This document shows, piece by piece, positions 26,220 to 38,966 of a stretch of DNA of 64,000 nucleotides. The notes beneath the pieces are model-generated. The model searched no databases and was not told where the DNA came from. It was given only the letters and a program-made list of their open reading frames with translations. Every line of letters begins with the position of its first letter. Within the stretch, counting starts at the first letter, position 1. This stretch comes from Carya illinoinensis. Lineage: Eukaryota; Streptophyta; Magnoliopsida; Fagales; Juglandaceae. A program made the translations under genes and the position numbers. Where the stretch lies: NCBI RefSeq assembly GCF_018687715.1, contig NC_056755.1, positions 10,117,501 to 10,181,500 on the forward strand, written 5' to 3'.

Positions 26220-27182
26220 TTGTACTGATCAACTCTGAGAAATATCAAGATGCTACGATTTTGTCATGGATTGCTTACGCCATTTTGCTCTCACGAGCGA
26301 TTAGATTATTGTACTTATTTTTTTGTAGATTTGTATGTCGAATTTCGTATATAGTTTATATGATACGCAGTTTTGACATAGCATCATCATCAAACAAAGC
26401 TTATTAATGAAAACTGTTTAAGAGTTTTCATTTTGCTTTCTATAAAACATTTTCTTGACCATTTTTCTAATAATATATATTTTTGATAAGTCATGGTGAT
26501 TTACAATGTGCATTACTTTTGAGGAGATTGATTGAGGTCCCGTTTAGATTCGAATAACATTTTATCTTATCATATTATAATTTTTTCAAATTTTTAGACA
26601 AATAATAAATAATTTATTTTTTTCAAATTTTAAAATAATAATAATATTAAAAAATAAGATTTTAATAAGATTTTATTTAACTTTCATATTTCATAAAGCT
26701 ATCTCATCTCATTGGCATATGATTTATGAATAGTTCAGGATTATATGGGTGTTATAAACAAGACGGTAACTTCTGGGTGTTGGCTGCCAAAATCAAAACT
26801 ATAAAGCTGCTGAATTGCGTCGACACTTATGATCGTTAAGGGGGTTTGGTTGGACTCTTCTTAACTGTGACCTTTTTTCTTCTTTCAGATGCCTATTTCC
26901 ACAAGGAACAATTACACAATCTGGTTGACGAAAATCTTGGTATTGATTGAATATAACTAGCTAGCTGTCGCTTACCGGAAATCTTGCAATACCTACAAAA
27001 TACTTATTTTGAATCTGTTGATCAGATATCAATTTAAAGGCATACAGCACAGCGATAGGAAAAAAGGAAAAAAGGAAAAAAGACACGTACTCTCCAACAA
27101 ACAAAAATTGTATTTTCCATTCTGTCCAGATTCCAAACGATTATTAACCTCAAACGGTGAAGTCGACTGCAAACTCTGATCT
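26220..27182. other. Intergenic region between convergent genes, with a decayed PIF/Harbinger-like MITE
   Basis: About 960 bp separate the two stop codons, so both 3' UTRs must lie here. The AT-rich part at about 26537-26720 has the composition and order of the PIF-like MITE at 57959-58155, read in the opposite direction, but its ends are eroded. I see no further gene. Confidence 0.55.
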
Positions 27183-30100
27183 TTAGATAAAATTCCGAAT
27201 GTCCAAAGACTTCACGTCAACCATTTTCTCATCCTTGAATTCCTCCCTGAAATAAAATCAAGGACATTTTTCAGAATCAGGGCCAGAATGATCTGATAGT
27301 TTTTTTTTTTAATAAGTAATAGTCTGACAGAAGATAACATGTAAAGTGGATAGATAGAATAAGGTCAGCAAGCATTAACAACATACCGCTTCTTTTGAGT
27401 TTCCATCGCCTCAAGAGCATCTTTCTTCAACTCCTCCAACTGTGCCTTGGAAATTTTGAGTTCTAGCTGTTCTTCATACTTGGGTAGATCTTCCCTTCGG
27501 ATTCCAAGCCTGGGAAAGATGAAAAAATAATTGAGGAAGGACTAAAAGAAAGTTCCCAAAAGAAAGCTCAGAAAACTAGCTAGAGATTGTCTCCTTGCTC
27601 CATCCTCTCTAAAATACCCAAAACTTTATAAGATGAAATATAATGTTGAGAGTCACCACACTCATTTCTCTCCTATGCCCCATGCAATAATCATTTGTAA
27701 AGCACAACAATGTAGCATTACCGATAACTCTTGCATGCAATTAAAAACCCTTAGCATAAAGCATACAATCTCATAAAACCACAACTAGCAGTAATCTAAA
27801 AATATCCCAGTGTTAAAAAATTAATTATGGAATACATTGAGTAGCAGAAACAAAAAAGAATATCTTGAACTCTCCAAAAAGAATGATAACTTCTTATTGT
27901 TTCTCAAAAGAGCCAACTTCATAGATAGGAAAATGGATGACACCACACTTTTGGACAATTTGATAATTTCAGATCTTGTGAAAGATATTGATTCGACTGA
28001 TAAGGTAATATATTAATGCCCTCATAAATGGAAATCCTAAACTTGCTACAGACAAGGCAACCGTCCAAAGGTTCATCTTTGAACAAGTGCACTTATAATA
28101 CTTACAATTTAACCATCAAAACAGTCAGAATACACACAAGTATGCTGATATATGAATAGCAGCAGTCAGATGAGCCCACATAATCTTCAGGACTCACCAA
28201 AAATAAAAGAAACTTACAGTACAGCACAGCAAAGCATTTGCTCAACTAGAAAACTACTTAAAGTTATAGCCAAATTGAACAACCCTCCGTGCAACATAAC
28301 TCAAGTTTCTGGGTTAAGGCACATCCGATTGATTACCCCCCACCCCCCCCCCAAAAAAAAAAAAAAAAAAGAAAAAGAAAAAGAAAAAGAAAAGAAAAGA
28401 AAAAACTAAGATATATTAAGGTGGCACTTACTTCTTATTGATTTTATCAAACTCTGCCATAAGAAGAGCCATTCCTTTCTTGTCATTCCTCATAAGGGGC
28501 TTCTTAAGTTCTTTTTCAACCTTTTCCAGTGCGTCAAACATCATTGCCTCAGCACCAAGTTCATCTGTGAGACCCCTCCTGCACCAAGGAAAATATTGGC
28601 AAGTGATATAGAAAAATAGTCCTTTGATCCCTATGAAAAGATAGTTTCCAGCAGCAACATTAATTAGCACACTGATCAAATCTAAAAATAGATATGCAAC
28701 AAGTTGAACAGCAGAACTTTACACATACTTGATCCGTATTTCCTTCAATGTCAACAGATATGTCCGGGCATCTGGAATATCTTGAGTTCGTGTCTGTATG
28801 GTGTACTGGATCCTTTGGGATTCTGAGAACAAGTCTGCCCTGCAGATAACATAACAGTAGAATAGGCAAATGCATCAGAACTTAAACATGACATATTGGG
28901 TGGGTTGTTTTTGGTGTTTGGAGTTGTTTTTTTTGGGGGGGGGGGGGGGGGAGGGGTTGGGTTGTTGCAGTGCATAAAACAATGATATGAAGTTATTCAT
29001 CACCTTGTGGAAAACAAAAATACCACGAATAGGATGCTTGCTAGTTACCATTTTTTTTATAGGTAATCATGAAGGTTTATTTATAATAATAGCATAGCTA
29101 GACACCCACGACATACGCAGAGGCAATTCATGTTTGTGGGTTGTGTTCGTGTTGTGTCAAGTCATGGATATTCGACTATATGAGTCAACCTGAACTCGAC
29201 CCGTTAGGCTAAATGCGTCAAACTTTCAAACCCTAACCTGACCCATTCAAATAAGAGAAATATTTTAACCACAAAGGGATTATACAAAAGTAAATTCACA
29301 AACTGATGTGACTTGATGCAGTATATTAGATTATAAAGTTACTTTTATTGTAAAATAGATCTAACAGATCACGTGAAGCCACGCCAATTTGTGATTTACT
29401 TTTGTACAATCTCTCGTGTCTGTAGCAATTCTATTTAAATAATGAGTCATGTTGTGTCATCTGTTTTGATCCGTTTAATAATTAATTAGAAATAGATCAA
29501 CATGGCACAACTCATTTCAACCCGTTTTAATGTAAATGGGTTGAATTAACACGAATAACCCATTTGACCTGATTAACATAAATTCACATAGAAGGTAAAA
29601 TCTATATTTATTAGTAGTCACAATATCTTTAAAAAAAAAATAAGACCACCTACTAACAAAAATATCAATATTTTTCAAATTTTAAACTATAATAAAATCA
29701 ATATTACAAACTCTACAATAACAAATATGAGTATACGTCCAAAATTACAATCCCAACAATAAAAACATAAGCATATTGAGAAATACTAATATTTTTTTTA
29801 TAAATATATTGAGAAATACCAATATTACAACTCAACAATAATAAAATTGTAAGTTTGAAATAAAATTTAAACTAGTTTTTGCAAGTTGATTTCTAGTTAC
29901 GTGAGTTGATCCGTTTATTAATCGCGTCTTAACGGGTCAACCAGTTTTGATCCGAAAAATTTTATATCAAACCCAAATTTGCTAATTTCGTGTCGTGTTC
30001 GTGTTGAGTTCATGGGTCATGTCAGATATTACCACTCCTATGAGTAATACCTAACCAGGATTTACAAATCGAAATAAGAAACTCATGGACATTAAGCCCA

Positions 30101-33100
30101 TTAAAATCTATTGACCTCTCCCAAAGGAACAAAGTTTTAAAAAAGAAACCTTTCAATTCAGCCATTGTTTCACAGTCATCAAAGCTTCAATCATTTCTGT
30201 CCCTCCAAATATACCAGCACATTCATATAGAGACCATTTTCCAAATTGCAGTCACTTGTGGATTGCCTTGGAGACCACTCCAACTTGCTAGGAAACCCAC
30301 CAGCTAGGAAATCTTCCGAATTCCAGTTACATTATGATTGATCATGTCTCATGTATCATATCAAATAAGTATGACTTGCATAACTATGTGATTCCATAAT
30401 TGTATAATAATAAAATGCATTAGATTTTAATCGCAGAACTTTTTATTTGTCATTTTATTTCTTTCAAAACAAACATCTACCATAGTAATGAATATGTTTG
30501 GAACGGAATATTTATAGAATCCTCATGAATAGGAAAAAATCTGTTTAAAAACAAAGCTCTTTTATCGCAGAACCAGACCGGCTATTAATGTCAGCTTATT
30601 TTCCTGAATAATTGATATTTTTGTTTAAGAAATAACTCACTTCTGTAGAAAATGGTTTTCAGTCAAACAGAGTGAATTTCCAGTCATCAGCCATTTAACC
30701 ACAATCGTTTTCCTTTGCGAAGACTCTCTCATGAACAGCCCCTTCACATTGCATGTGTGCGCATGTGTGCATGGAAGTAACATAATGTGTGGAACTTAGA
30801 AGATTGTGAGATGCCAATGAATAAGCTTAGTTCCATGGTACTAGAAACTCCTTCAATGCAGATGTCGGCTCGTAATCGTTCAGGACATTTTTTTTCTTAT
30901 TATTCACATTTCATGACCTTTTGTTTCCCTCCATCCACTTAGCTAGGTGCTTCTCTTGTATACTCCATGTGAACTTGGGCAGTGCTGCTTTGCGCATTTT
31001 AATTAAAATGACTTATAAAAATATTTCTCACACAGGAACAAAAATAAAAAAGGTAGAAACTAGAGATATAAAAGGTGCTCTACAAAGCACATGGAAGTTC
31101 AAATTATCCCGCTGAGAACCAGACCTCATGCTAATAGGGAATCTCACATCTCATCAAACTTTTGCATGTTTTGATATTTACAACGGAGTTACATAGAAGT
31201 TTTGAGCAAAAGTTAGGTCTTGCATTAATAGAATTATTTATTGGGTGCTTCTGGAATTAGCAATTTTGACAAGCTCAGGAAACAGAAGAATCACTGTGAA
31301 ACAAAAAAGGGTTGAAGAGAAAACAGAGACTTACTTTTCTCTTATTGTTTTCATAACCTTGGCATACTGAGCAACTGCAGCTGGATCTTCCGGATCTATG
31401 GTGATCTTCTCCTTTCGAAGCACCCCCAAGGCTGTCTCAAATTTGTTCTTAACCTCAAAAAAGATGCCCTTCAACATGTCTGTAAGGTAATATTTTAACT
31501 GATTTTTCAGTAAAAGAAATACCATGAAGGAAAAAACTCGCCCAAAAAAAAATAAAAAATAAAAAACACAATCAAAATAAAAATCTTACTTTAGTGGATC
31601 ATTAATGAATCAACCTATAATGAAAATCATCAGGCATTTTGTATCTTGCTAAATGGGAGATAGGGCAGGTGATAAGAAGTCGCCACGGGCCTAACATAAT
31701 ACTCATAAAGAGTCAACCTTGTAGGATATCAGACAAAAGCAAATATTTGATTCAGGATCGTGATTCAACATTCGACAGTAATCACCCTTCTAGATCATGG
31801 TCTAGTTGTGACATGAATGGATTCGTTGTCTTCATATTCTATAGCTAAACATATATATATTTTTTTCTTTGATCGATAAATAAGAATTTTATTGATGAGA
31901 AATAGGCATAGCCCAAGTACACAACTAAACATATATGCTATAAGCATGCATTGACAATTACGGCATACAAATGAGACATGAATGTGCACGTTCCCACACA
32001 CATACGGAGTAAAAAAGTAATGCATGCATGCCAAGTGATGAAAAGCTATTTTATACGACTTCTTTTTTTCCCCTCCAATGATTAGGAAGAATTCAATTGA
32101 GGCTCTATTAACTGATGAAAACAATTAGAAATCTTCATATTCACTTACTATCTCCCTTAAGAGCAGGGGGATCAGCTTGTTTGGCAAAGAAACGGACTGG
32201 AATAGCATGAGTCTGCTGCAAGGTGATTTGGCTACCACAAAACTGTATCTACGAGCGAAGAAAAAAAGAAAAAGGAAAAGAAACAGAATACACAAAATTA
32301 AATGGTTGCAAAGGAAAGATCCTATAAAAATATGAAATATATGCACATACGTACTCTCCCAGACACATTGTATCGTATTATACATATATTTCCATATACA
32401 TATATATATATATATATATATATGGCATCTAATTCTGGAATTTAAATACCATAGAGCTAAATAAATTTATATACTTCGATAAGAACAAATTCACTTCGCC
32501 TCAAATATGTAGCAGAAGCCTGAACAACACTGCTATCAAGAGAATGGAGGTCAGTTTTGCTCACTTGAATCTCAACACCCTACACCGTAGTTATAATCCT
32601 CAAATTTGTATATCAAACAATAGGTGACATAAACATGCTATCTTAAATGTTTGCCTCTACATCACTATTGTTGTTTGCTTTAAAAGCACTCATAACATTG
32701 TGATTTCTTTTTTCATTACCATAATACCTTGTCTATAATATATTTTATCCGTAAACCATATATCTAATGTACACAGATGAATTTCAACTACATTGTTTCC
32801 CCACACTTTTGTGCCATGCTGCCTCTTTACCCATTTGATCAGATTTTAGTTGGTTGGGAAATAATTGAGGTGGAATATGTAATACATAGCTTTAGATTTC
32901 TCCAACTAACCCAATGCACATAAACCTCTGCAATCTAACGTTTCCATTCTTTTACCGAATTTTCTCTCTAACCAGGAAAAACACGAAATAAACGTCTCAA
33001 TTTAAAAAATAAATGAATAAAAACACCAATTCAACATCTGCAACACAAAAAGAACACCTAAGCTTCAATTATCCAACGTTTTTACCATTAATACCCAACA

Positions 33101-33532
33101 ATCGCTCAAAAGAACCAAACGTTTTCGCATCAAACAAACCCCCTAAAAATAATTTCCCGTTGCAAAAACCACTACCAATTACGAAATCCTATCTCAACCC
33201 CTGGTAAACTAGAAAATGCAGGAAATGAAAATAAACGAAGTGACGGAATCCCAAATTCCTCATCATTTCAGATATAAGAAAATATTCTGTTGGCTTCCAT
33301 TAGAAATTTCACTTCAAGTCTTCCGGAGTACCAAACGGATTAAAATTTACAACTCCTCAGAACAAAAAAAAAAAAAAAGAAAAAAAAAAAGAATCCAACG
33401 GACTCGAAAACGAGAGCTCTGGACTGGTCAAATAATCGAAGAGGATGGCATACACAATAATATCCCAATTGGATCGAGAATGGTAGGGACTACCTGCTTG
33501 GATTTGGACAAGAGGCGGGACGAGAAGGCCAT
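27183..33532 (-). CDS. MGP1: Mitochondrial ATP synthase 24 kDa subunit (MGP1/FAd type), complete
   Basis: Plant-specific peripheral-stalk-associated subunit of mitochondrial F1Fo ATP synthase. The Arabidopsis member is At2g21870, MALE GAMETOPHYTE DEFECTIVE 1 (family knowledge). Seven exons on the minus strand join in phase: 33532-33494, 32242-32149, 31479-31335, 28839-28729, 28578-28432, 27509-27387, 27246-27183. They give 240 residues, the family length. The N-terminus MAFSSRLLSKSKQ is Arg/Ser/Lys-rich and acid-free, a mitochondrial presequence. The conserved core follows: EKITIDPEDPAAVAQYAKVM, ADLFSESQRIQ, TQDIPDAR, RGLTDELGAEAMM, DLPKYEEQLE, ending VDVKSLDIRNFI. All junctions are GT-AG. 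I chose 33532 by similarity; an ATG two codons upstream (33538) is in frame. A Gypsy element is inserted only 3 bases upstream of that first ATG, separating the coding region from its ancestral promoter, yet the frame is intact. Confidence 0.95.
28334..28405. repeat. C-run and A/GA-rich low-complexity tract in an MGP1-type intron
   Basis: Cytosine run followed by poly-A and GAAAAA repeats next to exon 5. Slippage-prone. Confidence 0.85.
28929..28957. repeat. poly-G tract
   Basis: Long G run in intron 3 of the MGP1-type gene, just downstream of an exon on the plus strand. Could form a quadruplex; also a likely assembly error site. Confidence 0.8.
29050..30050. repeat. Probable interspersed repeat with GTGTTCGTGTTG-rich ends
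   Basis: In intron 3 of the MGP1-type gene. Both ends of this AT-rich kilobase carry GTGTTCGTGTTG-type motifs followed by a GTCATGG block (about 29150-29170 and 29995-30030), and GACCCGTT/AACGGGTC words recur. I could not define a target-site duplication or a coding domain, so the class is unknown. Confidence 0.4.
30945..31020 (+). mobile_element. LINE 3' tail fragment
   Basis: TGCTTCTCTTGTATACTCC, ACTTGGGCAGTG and GCATTTTAATTAAAATGACT match the order of words at LINE 3' ends near 15200-15420 and 17951-17990. It lies in intron 3 of the MGP1-type gene. The 5' boundary is uncertain. Confidence 0.6.
31857..31924 (-). mobile_element. 5'-truncated LINE tail, antisense, with 12-bp target-site duplication
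   Basis: T-run then GATCGATAAATAAGAATT, ATTGATGAG and GCATAGCCCAAGTAC, the reverse of the LINE 3' end. CTAAACATATAT occurs on both sides (31845-31856 and 31925-31936). Located in intron 2 of the MGP1-type gene. Confidence 0.8.
32401..32423. repeat. (TA)n microsatellite
   Basis: Uninterrupted TA dinucleotides in intron 1 of the MGP1-type gene. Confidence 0.95.
32475..32579 (-). other. Possible in-frame cassette exon in intron 1 of the MGP1-type gene
   Basis: On the minus strand, 105 bases (35 codons, no stop) lie between a TAG acceptor and a GTATAT donor. Both flanking exons join at phase 0 here, so inclusion would keep the frame and add a segment starting GVEIQVSKTDLHSL inside the targeting presequence. 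Known family members go straight from exon 1 to the CGSQI exon, and the acceptor lacks a good pyrimidine tract. It may be coincidence. Confidence 0.3.
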
Positions 33533-33545
33533 GATCATGTGCTGA

Positions 33546-34077
33546 TGTTAGGAGGTCTTCTAGCTCTGGATCGATGGAGGCAAAGTTCGGAACTTAAAGG
33601 GCTTAGGAGAGAGAACGCCGGAGTGTTGAAGAAATGAGAACTGCAGGGATTTCGTATAAGGCATGGCAGAGTAAAACGACATAGCAGGAGGGCTTCGGTT
33701 ATGATTAAACGGCACACTTTTAATAAAAGCCAGAAACGGCACAATTTAGATGTTTAAATGGAAGTGAGTCTCCACGTAAACCACACCGTTTCATCTATAA
33801 AAACGGTGTGTTTTGGGTCTCAGTCTATATTTTGCTTATAAGGGACTTTTATGTAATTTCAATTAAAAGCATTTAAGTATAACGCTAGGGCGAGTTTGTC
33901 CATTCATTTAGGAGCTTTTCATCTATTAGCTGGTTATTTTCTATGGAGGAATTGGGGATCTCGAATACCTCAAGCTGAATGAGTCTTTGAGGTATTTTCA
34001 TCAACATTCTGTCATCTTCTTGCTCTTCTTGTTTCCATACTTTCATATACAATCTGAAAATCAAGAGAATCATAACA
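33546..34077 (+). repeat. 5' LTR of the Gypsy element
   Basis: 532 bp, paired with 38967-39507. Its start faces the coding region of the MGP1-type gene 13 bases away, so any antisense promoter activity of this LTR would point at that gene. Confidence 0.92.
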
Positions 34078-36547
34078 ATTGGTATCACAAGTCACCGATC
34101 CTACCTAGTTCATCCAAACAGAATCGATCCTTTACATAAACATTTAATTACCTAGCCACTCCATACTAATACGATCAGCATGAATTCATCCATACATTAC
34201 CCTTTCATTTCCCATTTTTAAAGCCAAACACTAACCCAAACACTACCATACACAACCCAGAAACCAACCAAACAGCACCATATTCCATGGCGGGCAACAC
34301 CAGATCCAAGCACCAACATCATGAGAACCTCCAACATCAAGTTGAACATCATCAACAATAAATCCTGGAATTAAATTCAGATGTCAGTAAATTGAAAATT
34401 GATGTTGCCACGGTGAAAGTAGATGTAAAAGAAATTAAAAACATGTTACGCACCCCTTTTGCCAAGCAAAACAATCAGCCACCCCCTCTACCTCCCCTTA
34501 ACCAAGAAATTCATCAAGACCATAAAAATACAGACCCTAGAAGGTTCAAGTCCAGGGGGGTCAAACTTGATTTTCCTTATTTTCAAGGTGATAACCCTGC
34601 TGCATGACTTTTCAAGGCCAACCATTACTTTGAATTCCACCAAACACCACTACCCCAGCATTTGTTGATGGCCTCTTATCACATGGAAGGAGAGGCTCTT
34701 GTGTGGTTCCAAAATGCAGTAGATGCGGGCTTATGCAAGGATTGAGATGCATTTTCCAGGTCATTACTTCTTCATTTTGGTCCAACAGCATATGACAACC
34801 CTATGGAAGCATTGACAAGGCTCAAGTAGACCAACTCAGTGGCTGGTTACATGGTGCAGTTGGAATCATTAGCCAACCGCTTGAGGGGACTCTCGGACAT
34901 CTATAAGCTGAGTTGTTTTCTCAGCGGCTTGAAGGAAGAAATTTGCATCCCAGTTCGAATGTTGAACTTGATGAATTTAAATGCAACGTATGGTTTGGCA
35001 AAGATGCAAGATGAATACCTCTCGAGTATAAGAAAAGTCGCTAAATCTATGGGGGACAAGTCCACTTCCGTGGAAGGAGAAAATTATTCTGCAGGTTCCT
35101 ATTCTAGTGACTATTCCAACAAATGGAGGAAATCTATGGAGGGCGCTAAACCAATTTCTTCCGAGCAAATTAATGAAAAGCGCCGCAAAGGCTTATGTTT
35201 TAATTGCGATGAGAAGTGGAACCCTTTACACAAGTGTAAAACTCCTTGCATTTATCTCTTGGATGTGAATGAGGAATTTTGTGAGGAAGAAGAAATACTA
35301 CCAGTGGTGGAAATTAAAGAAAAACCTACGCTGGAAACTCCAGCCACACCAACCAGCGACAAGGAAGAGCTAGAAATTTCCTTGGCTGCTATAGCTAGTA
35401 CTCCTATTGTACGGACTGTGAGGTTGATAGGAGGTATCCACGGGGAACAAGTGGTGATTTTAGTAGATCTGTGCAGCTCGCACAACTTTATAGATTCGAC
35501 CTTGGTCTTCAAGTTGCAGCTGCTAGTGGATTATTCAATTAATTTGAAGGTGTGGTTAGCTAATGGACAAGGCCTAAACAGTGACGGGTTGTGTAGAATA
35601 GTGCAGCTGAAGGTACAAGCTAACTTGCTACAACCCCCTCTTCATTTATTAGATCTCACTGGTTGTGACATTGTATTAGGAGTCCAGTGGTTAGAAACCT
35701 TGGGTCCTATCACTTGGGACTTTTCGAAGTTACTAATAAGCTTTGGGTTGGAAGGGAAGGCAATTGAATTGAAGGGGCTGAAACTAAACCCTTCGATTGT
35801 AGAGGATGGTGGAAGGGTTTGTAAGGCTCTATGGCAAAAGGGAAGGGAATTCTCTTATAGATTATGTGTGTTGGGGAAAAAGAACATGGGGATGGGATGT
35901 GGCTGAACCATTTTTAGAACTATTAGAAGATTTTAAGCAGGTATTTGATGAACCTCAAGGGTTACCCCCACCTCGTTCCCATGACCACCGAATAGTCCTC
36001 AAGGAGGGCACTCAACCCGTGGCAATTGCACCATATCAATACCCATATTACTGGAAAACAGAGATTGAAAAAATGGTGGCTGAGTTGTTGAGGTCTGGAG
36101 TGATTAGTCCTAGTTCTAGTCCCTTTTCTGCCCCTGTTTTGCTGGTTCGTAAAGCCGATGACAATTGGCTGCTTTGCGTGGATTATGGGGCACTTAATAA
36201 AGAAACGGTGAAGATTCCTATTCTAGTTATAGATGAATTGCTGGATGAACTCTTTGGAGCGGTGATCTTCTCTAAGCTCGACCTACAGTCGGGCAATCAC
36301 CAAGGGAGAGTAGTGCCTAGTGACATTCCTAAGATGGCTTTCCGTACCCATAAGGGACATTATGAGTTTTTGGTGATGCCTTTTGGCCTCACCAACTCTC
36401 CAGCCACATTCCAAGGGTTAATGAATGATGTATTCAAACCCTTTTTGAGGAAATTTGTTTTTTTTTTTAAAGACATCTCGGTCTATAGTAAATCTCAGAA
36501 GGAGCATGAAATTCACTTGAGAGAGGTTTTGAAAGTGCTGAGACAAC

Positions 36548-36613
36548 ATTACTTGTATGCAAAAAAAAAAATCTAAGTGACATTACTTGAATGCAAAAAA
36601 AAAAAAATCTAAG
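36548..36613 (+). repeat. Short tandem duplication in the Gypsy RT region
   Basis: A unit of about 37 bases (CATTACTTGTATGC, A-run, TCTAAGTG) is present twice, breaking the pol frame. Likely A-run slippage or a template jump. Confidence 0.75.
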
Positions 36614-37402
36614 TGTTGGTTTGCTGTAGAAGAAGTGGATTATTTGGGTCACATAATTTCTAGGTAAGGTGTGAAAGCAGACTCTTCAAAAATTCAGTCA
36701 ATGTTGGATTGGCCAATCCCTAAGACAACTAAGGCCTTGAGGGGGTTCTTGGGGTTGACAGGGTACTACAGAAAATCTATAAGACATTACGGGTTGTTAG
36801 CAACCCTACTTACTCAGCTGTTGACAAAAAATGGGTTTGTATAGACCCAAGAGGCAAAGCTAGCCTTCAATAAGTTAAAGGAACCAGTGATGAGGCCACC
36901 CGTCCTTGCACTACCAGATTTCTCAAGGCCCTTCATAGTGGAGTGTGATGCTAGTGGGAAGGGAATAGGTGTTGTCCTTATGCAGGGGGCAACCTATTGC
37001 TTTTTTGAGTAACATGTTAAAGGGGGCTTAGTACTCTCTACATATGAGAATGAGTTTCTGGCCATTGTGATAGCAGTGCAAAAATGACAGCCATACCTTT
37101 TGGGGCAGTAATTTATCATTAAAACGGACCAACAAGTGCTAAAATTTCTGCTTGAGCAGAAAATTGGAATGGAAGCTCAACACAAATGGGTGAGCAAGCT
37201 TATGGGCTATGATTTCAAGATTGAATACAAGAGAGGAAGAGAGAACGTCGTGGCTGATGCACTATCGAGAAAAGGGGATATTGAATATGAAGAGGTCAAG
37301 TTGCTTGCCCAGATTTCATTTCCCACTTCAGATTGGGTGGGAGAGCTGAAGCTCATCTATAAGAACAGTATATAAGCTTCGGGTTTGATGGAAATATTGT
37401 TG

Positions 37403-37577
37403 GAGCAATGCTACATACAGTCGTGGAATTGCAAAATCCACGCAATCGCTTTGAAAAAGAGTGGGGTCCACGATTAAAAAATTAGTTTTTTTTTTTCATG
37501 TGGGTCCTATATTAATTCATTTTTTTCAAAGCGACTGCATGCCGTTTACACAACCACGACTGCAAATATCATTTCTC
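37403..37577. mobile_element. Mutator-like MITE, 175 bp, inside the Gypsy element
   Basis: Imperfect inverted ends GAGCAATGCTACATACAGTC and, reversed, GAGAAATGATATTTGCAGTC. Perfect 9-bp duplication ATATTGTTG at 37394-37402 and 37578-37586. Same family as 57379-57554. It landed after the retrotransposon, between the RNase H and integrase regions. Confidence 0.88.
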
Positions 37578-38966
37578 ATATTGTTGAACCAGCAAGAGGT
37601 TTCTAAGGGGACAACATTATAGCAGGGAATAATTTTGAGGAAGGGCCGAATCTTCATAGTTTCAGATTCACCCTTCAAACTAAAAGTACTCCAGTTCATT
37701 CATACTAACCCTATGGTGGGACATTCAGGGTACTTGAAGACCTATCAAAGGGCCAAAAGGGACATCTATTGGCCAGGTATGAAGAAAGACATTAAAAGGT
37801 GGGCGAGGGAGTGTGAAATATGTCAAACTTATAAGTATAAGACGTTGGCCCCAGCGGGTCTCTTACAACCTCTTCCCATACCCCAACAAGCATGGGTCGA
37901 CATTTCGATGAACTTTGTGGAATGGTTGCCAAAGTCTAAGGGGTACTCGGTAATTTTTGTTGTAGCGGATCATTTCACTAAATATGGGCATTTCATGGCC
38001 CTCTCACATTCCTATACAGCTTAGGAAATGGCCAAGGTATTTTTTGGGTCAGTTTTTAAACTGCATGGTTTTTCAAAAACCATAGTGTCCAATAGGGACC
38101 TAGTTTTCCTGAGTTCATTCTGGAAAGAGTTGTTTGTCCTCCAGGGTACTTTCCTTGACTATAGCTTAGCTTATAATCCGCAAAGCGATGGTCAAACGTA
38201 CTGGGTTTGTAGTGGAAGGTGGTGGAAGGTTACTTGTAGTGTTACACAGGATCTAAACCTACTGGGTGGAGTTAGTGGCTACCACTAGCCGAATGGTGGT
38301 ACAACAGTTCCTACCACAGTTCAACTAAGATATCCCCATTTGAAACTCTCTACGGTTACCCTCCCCCAAGGTTACTAGACTATATCCCTGGCACATCAAG
38401 CAACGCAACAGTTGACCAGTTACTACATAAAAGAACACAAATTTTGAATCTCTTGAAAAATAATCTCACGACAGCTCAAGTGAGAATGAAACACTATGTA
38501 GACAAAAAGAGAACCGAAAGGCAGTTTAGTGTAGGAGATTGGGTATACCTCCACCTTTAGCCGTACCGCCAAAAATGGTGTCGTTGCGCAGGAATATGAA
38601 GCTAGCTCTGCACTTTTATAGGTCATTCAAGGTGCTTCAAAAGCTTGGATTTGTGGCCTACAAGCTTGAGTTACCTCTCTCTTCTCAAATCCACCCAGTT
38701 TTCCATGTTTCTTACTTGAAGAGGAAACTGGGGGATCATATTCAACCATTGGCCATTCTTTCACCCATCAATAACAATAGTGAAGTGATTCCCGAGCCAG
38801 AGGTGGTGCGTGATCGACGCATTAGACAACATGGGGGATGGGCTGCAACAGAGGTGTTGATTAAATGAGTAGGGCTTTTGGAAGAAGATAATATTTGTGA
38901 AAATTTCTGGAAACTTAGGGCTTTGTATCCACACCTTGTGGACAATGTCTTATAAGGGAAGAGGAA

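Larger units (their letters stand above)
34288..38910 (+). pseudogene. Gypsy gag-pol remnant with chromodomain, disabled
   Basis: Domain order is gag (about 34288-35250, with a CFNCDEKWNPLHKC knuckle), aspartic protease (about 35450-35700), reverse transcriptase (about 35990-36575), RNase H (about 36900-37260), integrase (about 37680-38290) and a C-terminal IHPVFHVSYLK segment leading into a chromodomain-like end (about 38700-38910). Breaks are plain: a stop about 20 codons into gag and further gag stops near 34607, 34745 and 34829. The protease active-site triad reads DLC instead of DSG. The RT catalytic site reads FKDI instead of an F-x-DD form. There are frame changes near 35806 and 36575, and a MITE sits between RNase H and integrase. 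Described as an old non-functional copy. Confidence 0.85.

Noticed and set aside
26537..26720. 3' UTR regulatory element of the acetyltransferase
   Set aside because: Composition and word order match the PIF-like MITE family instead.
33216..33545. 109-residue plus-strand ORF over MGP1-type exon 1
   Set aside because: Antisense to a clear exon and contains a Lys run from poly-A.
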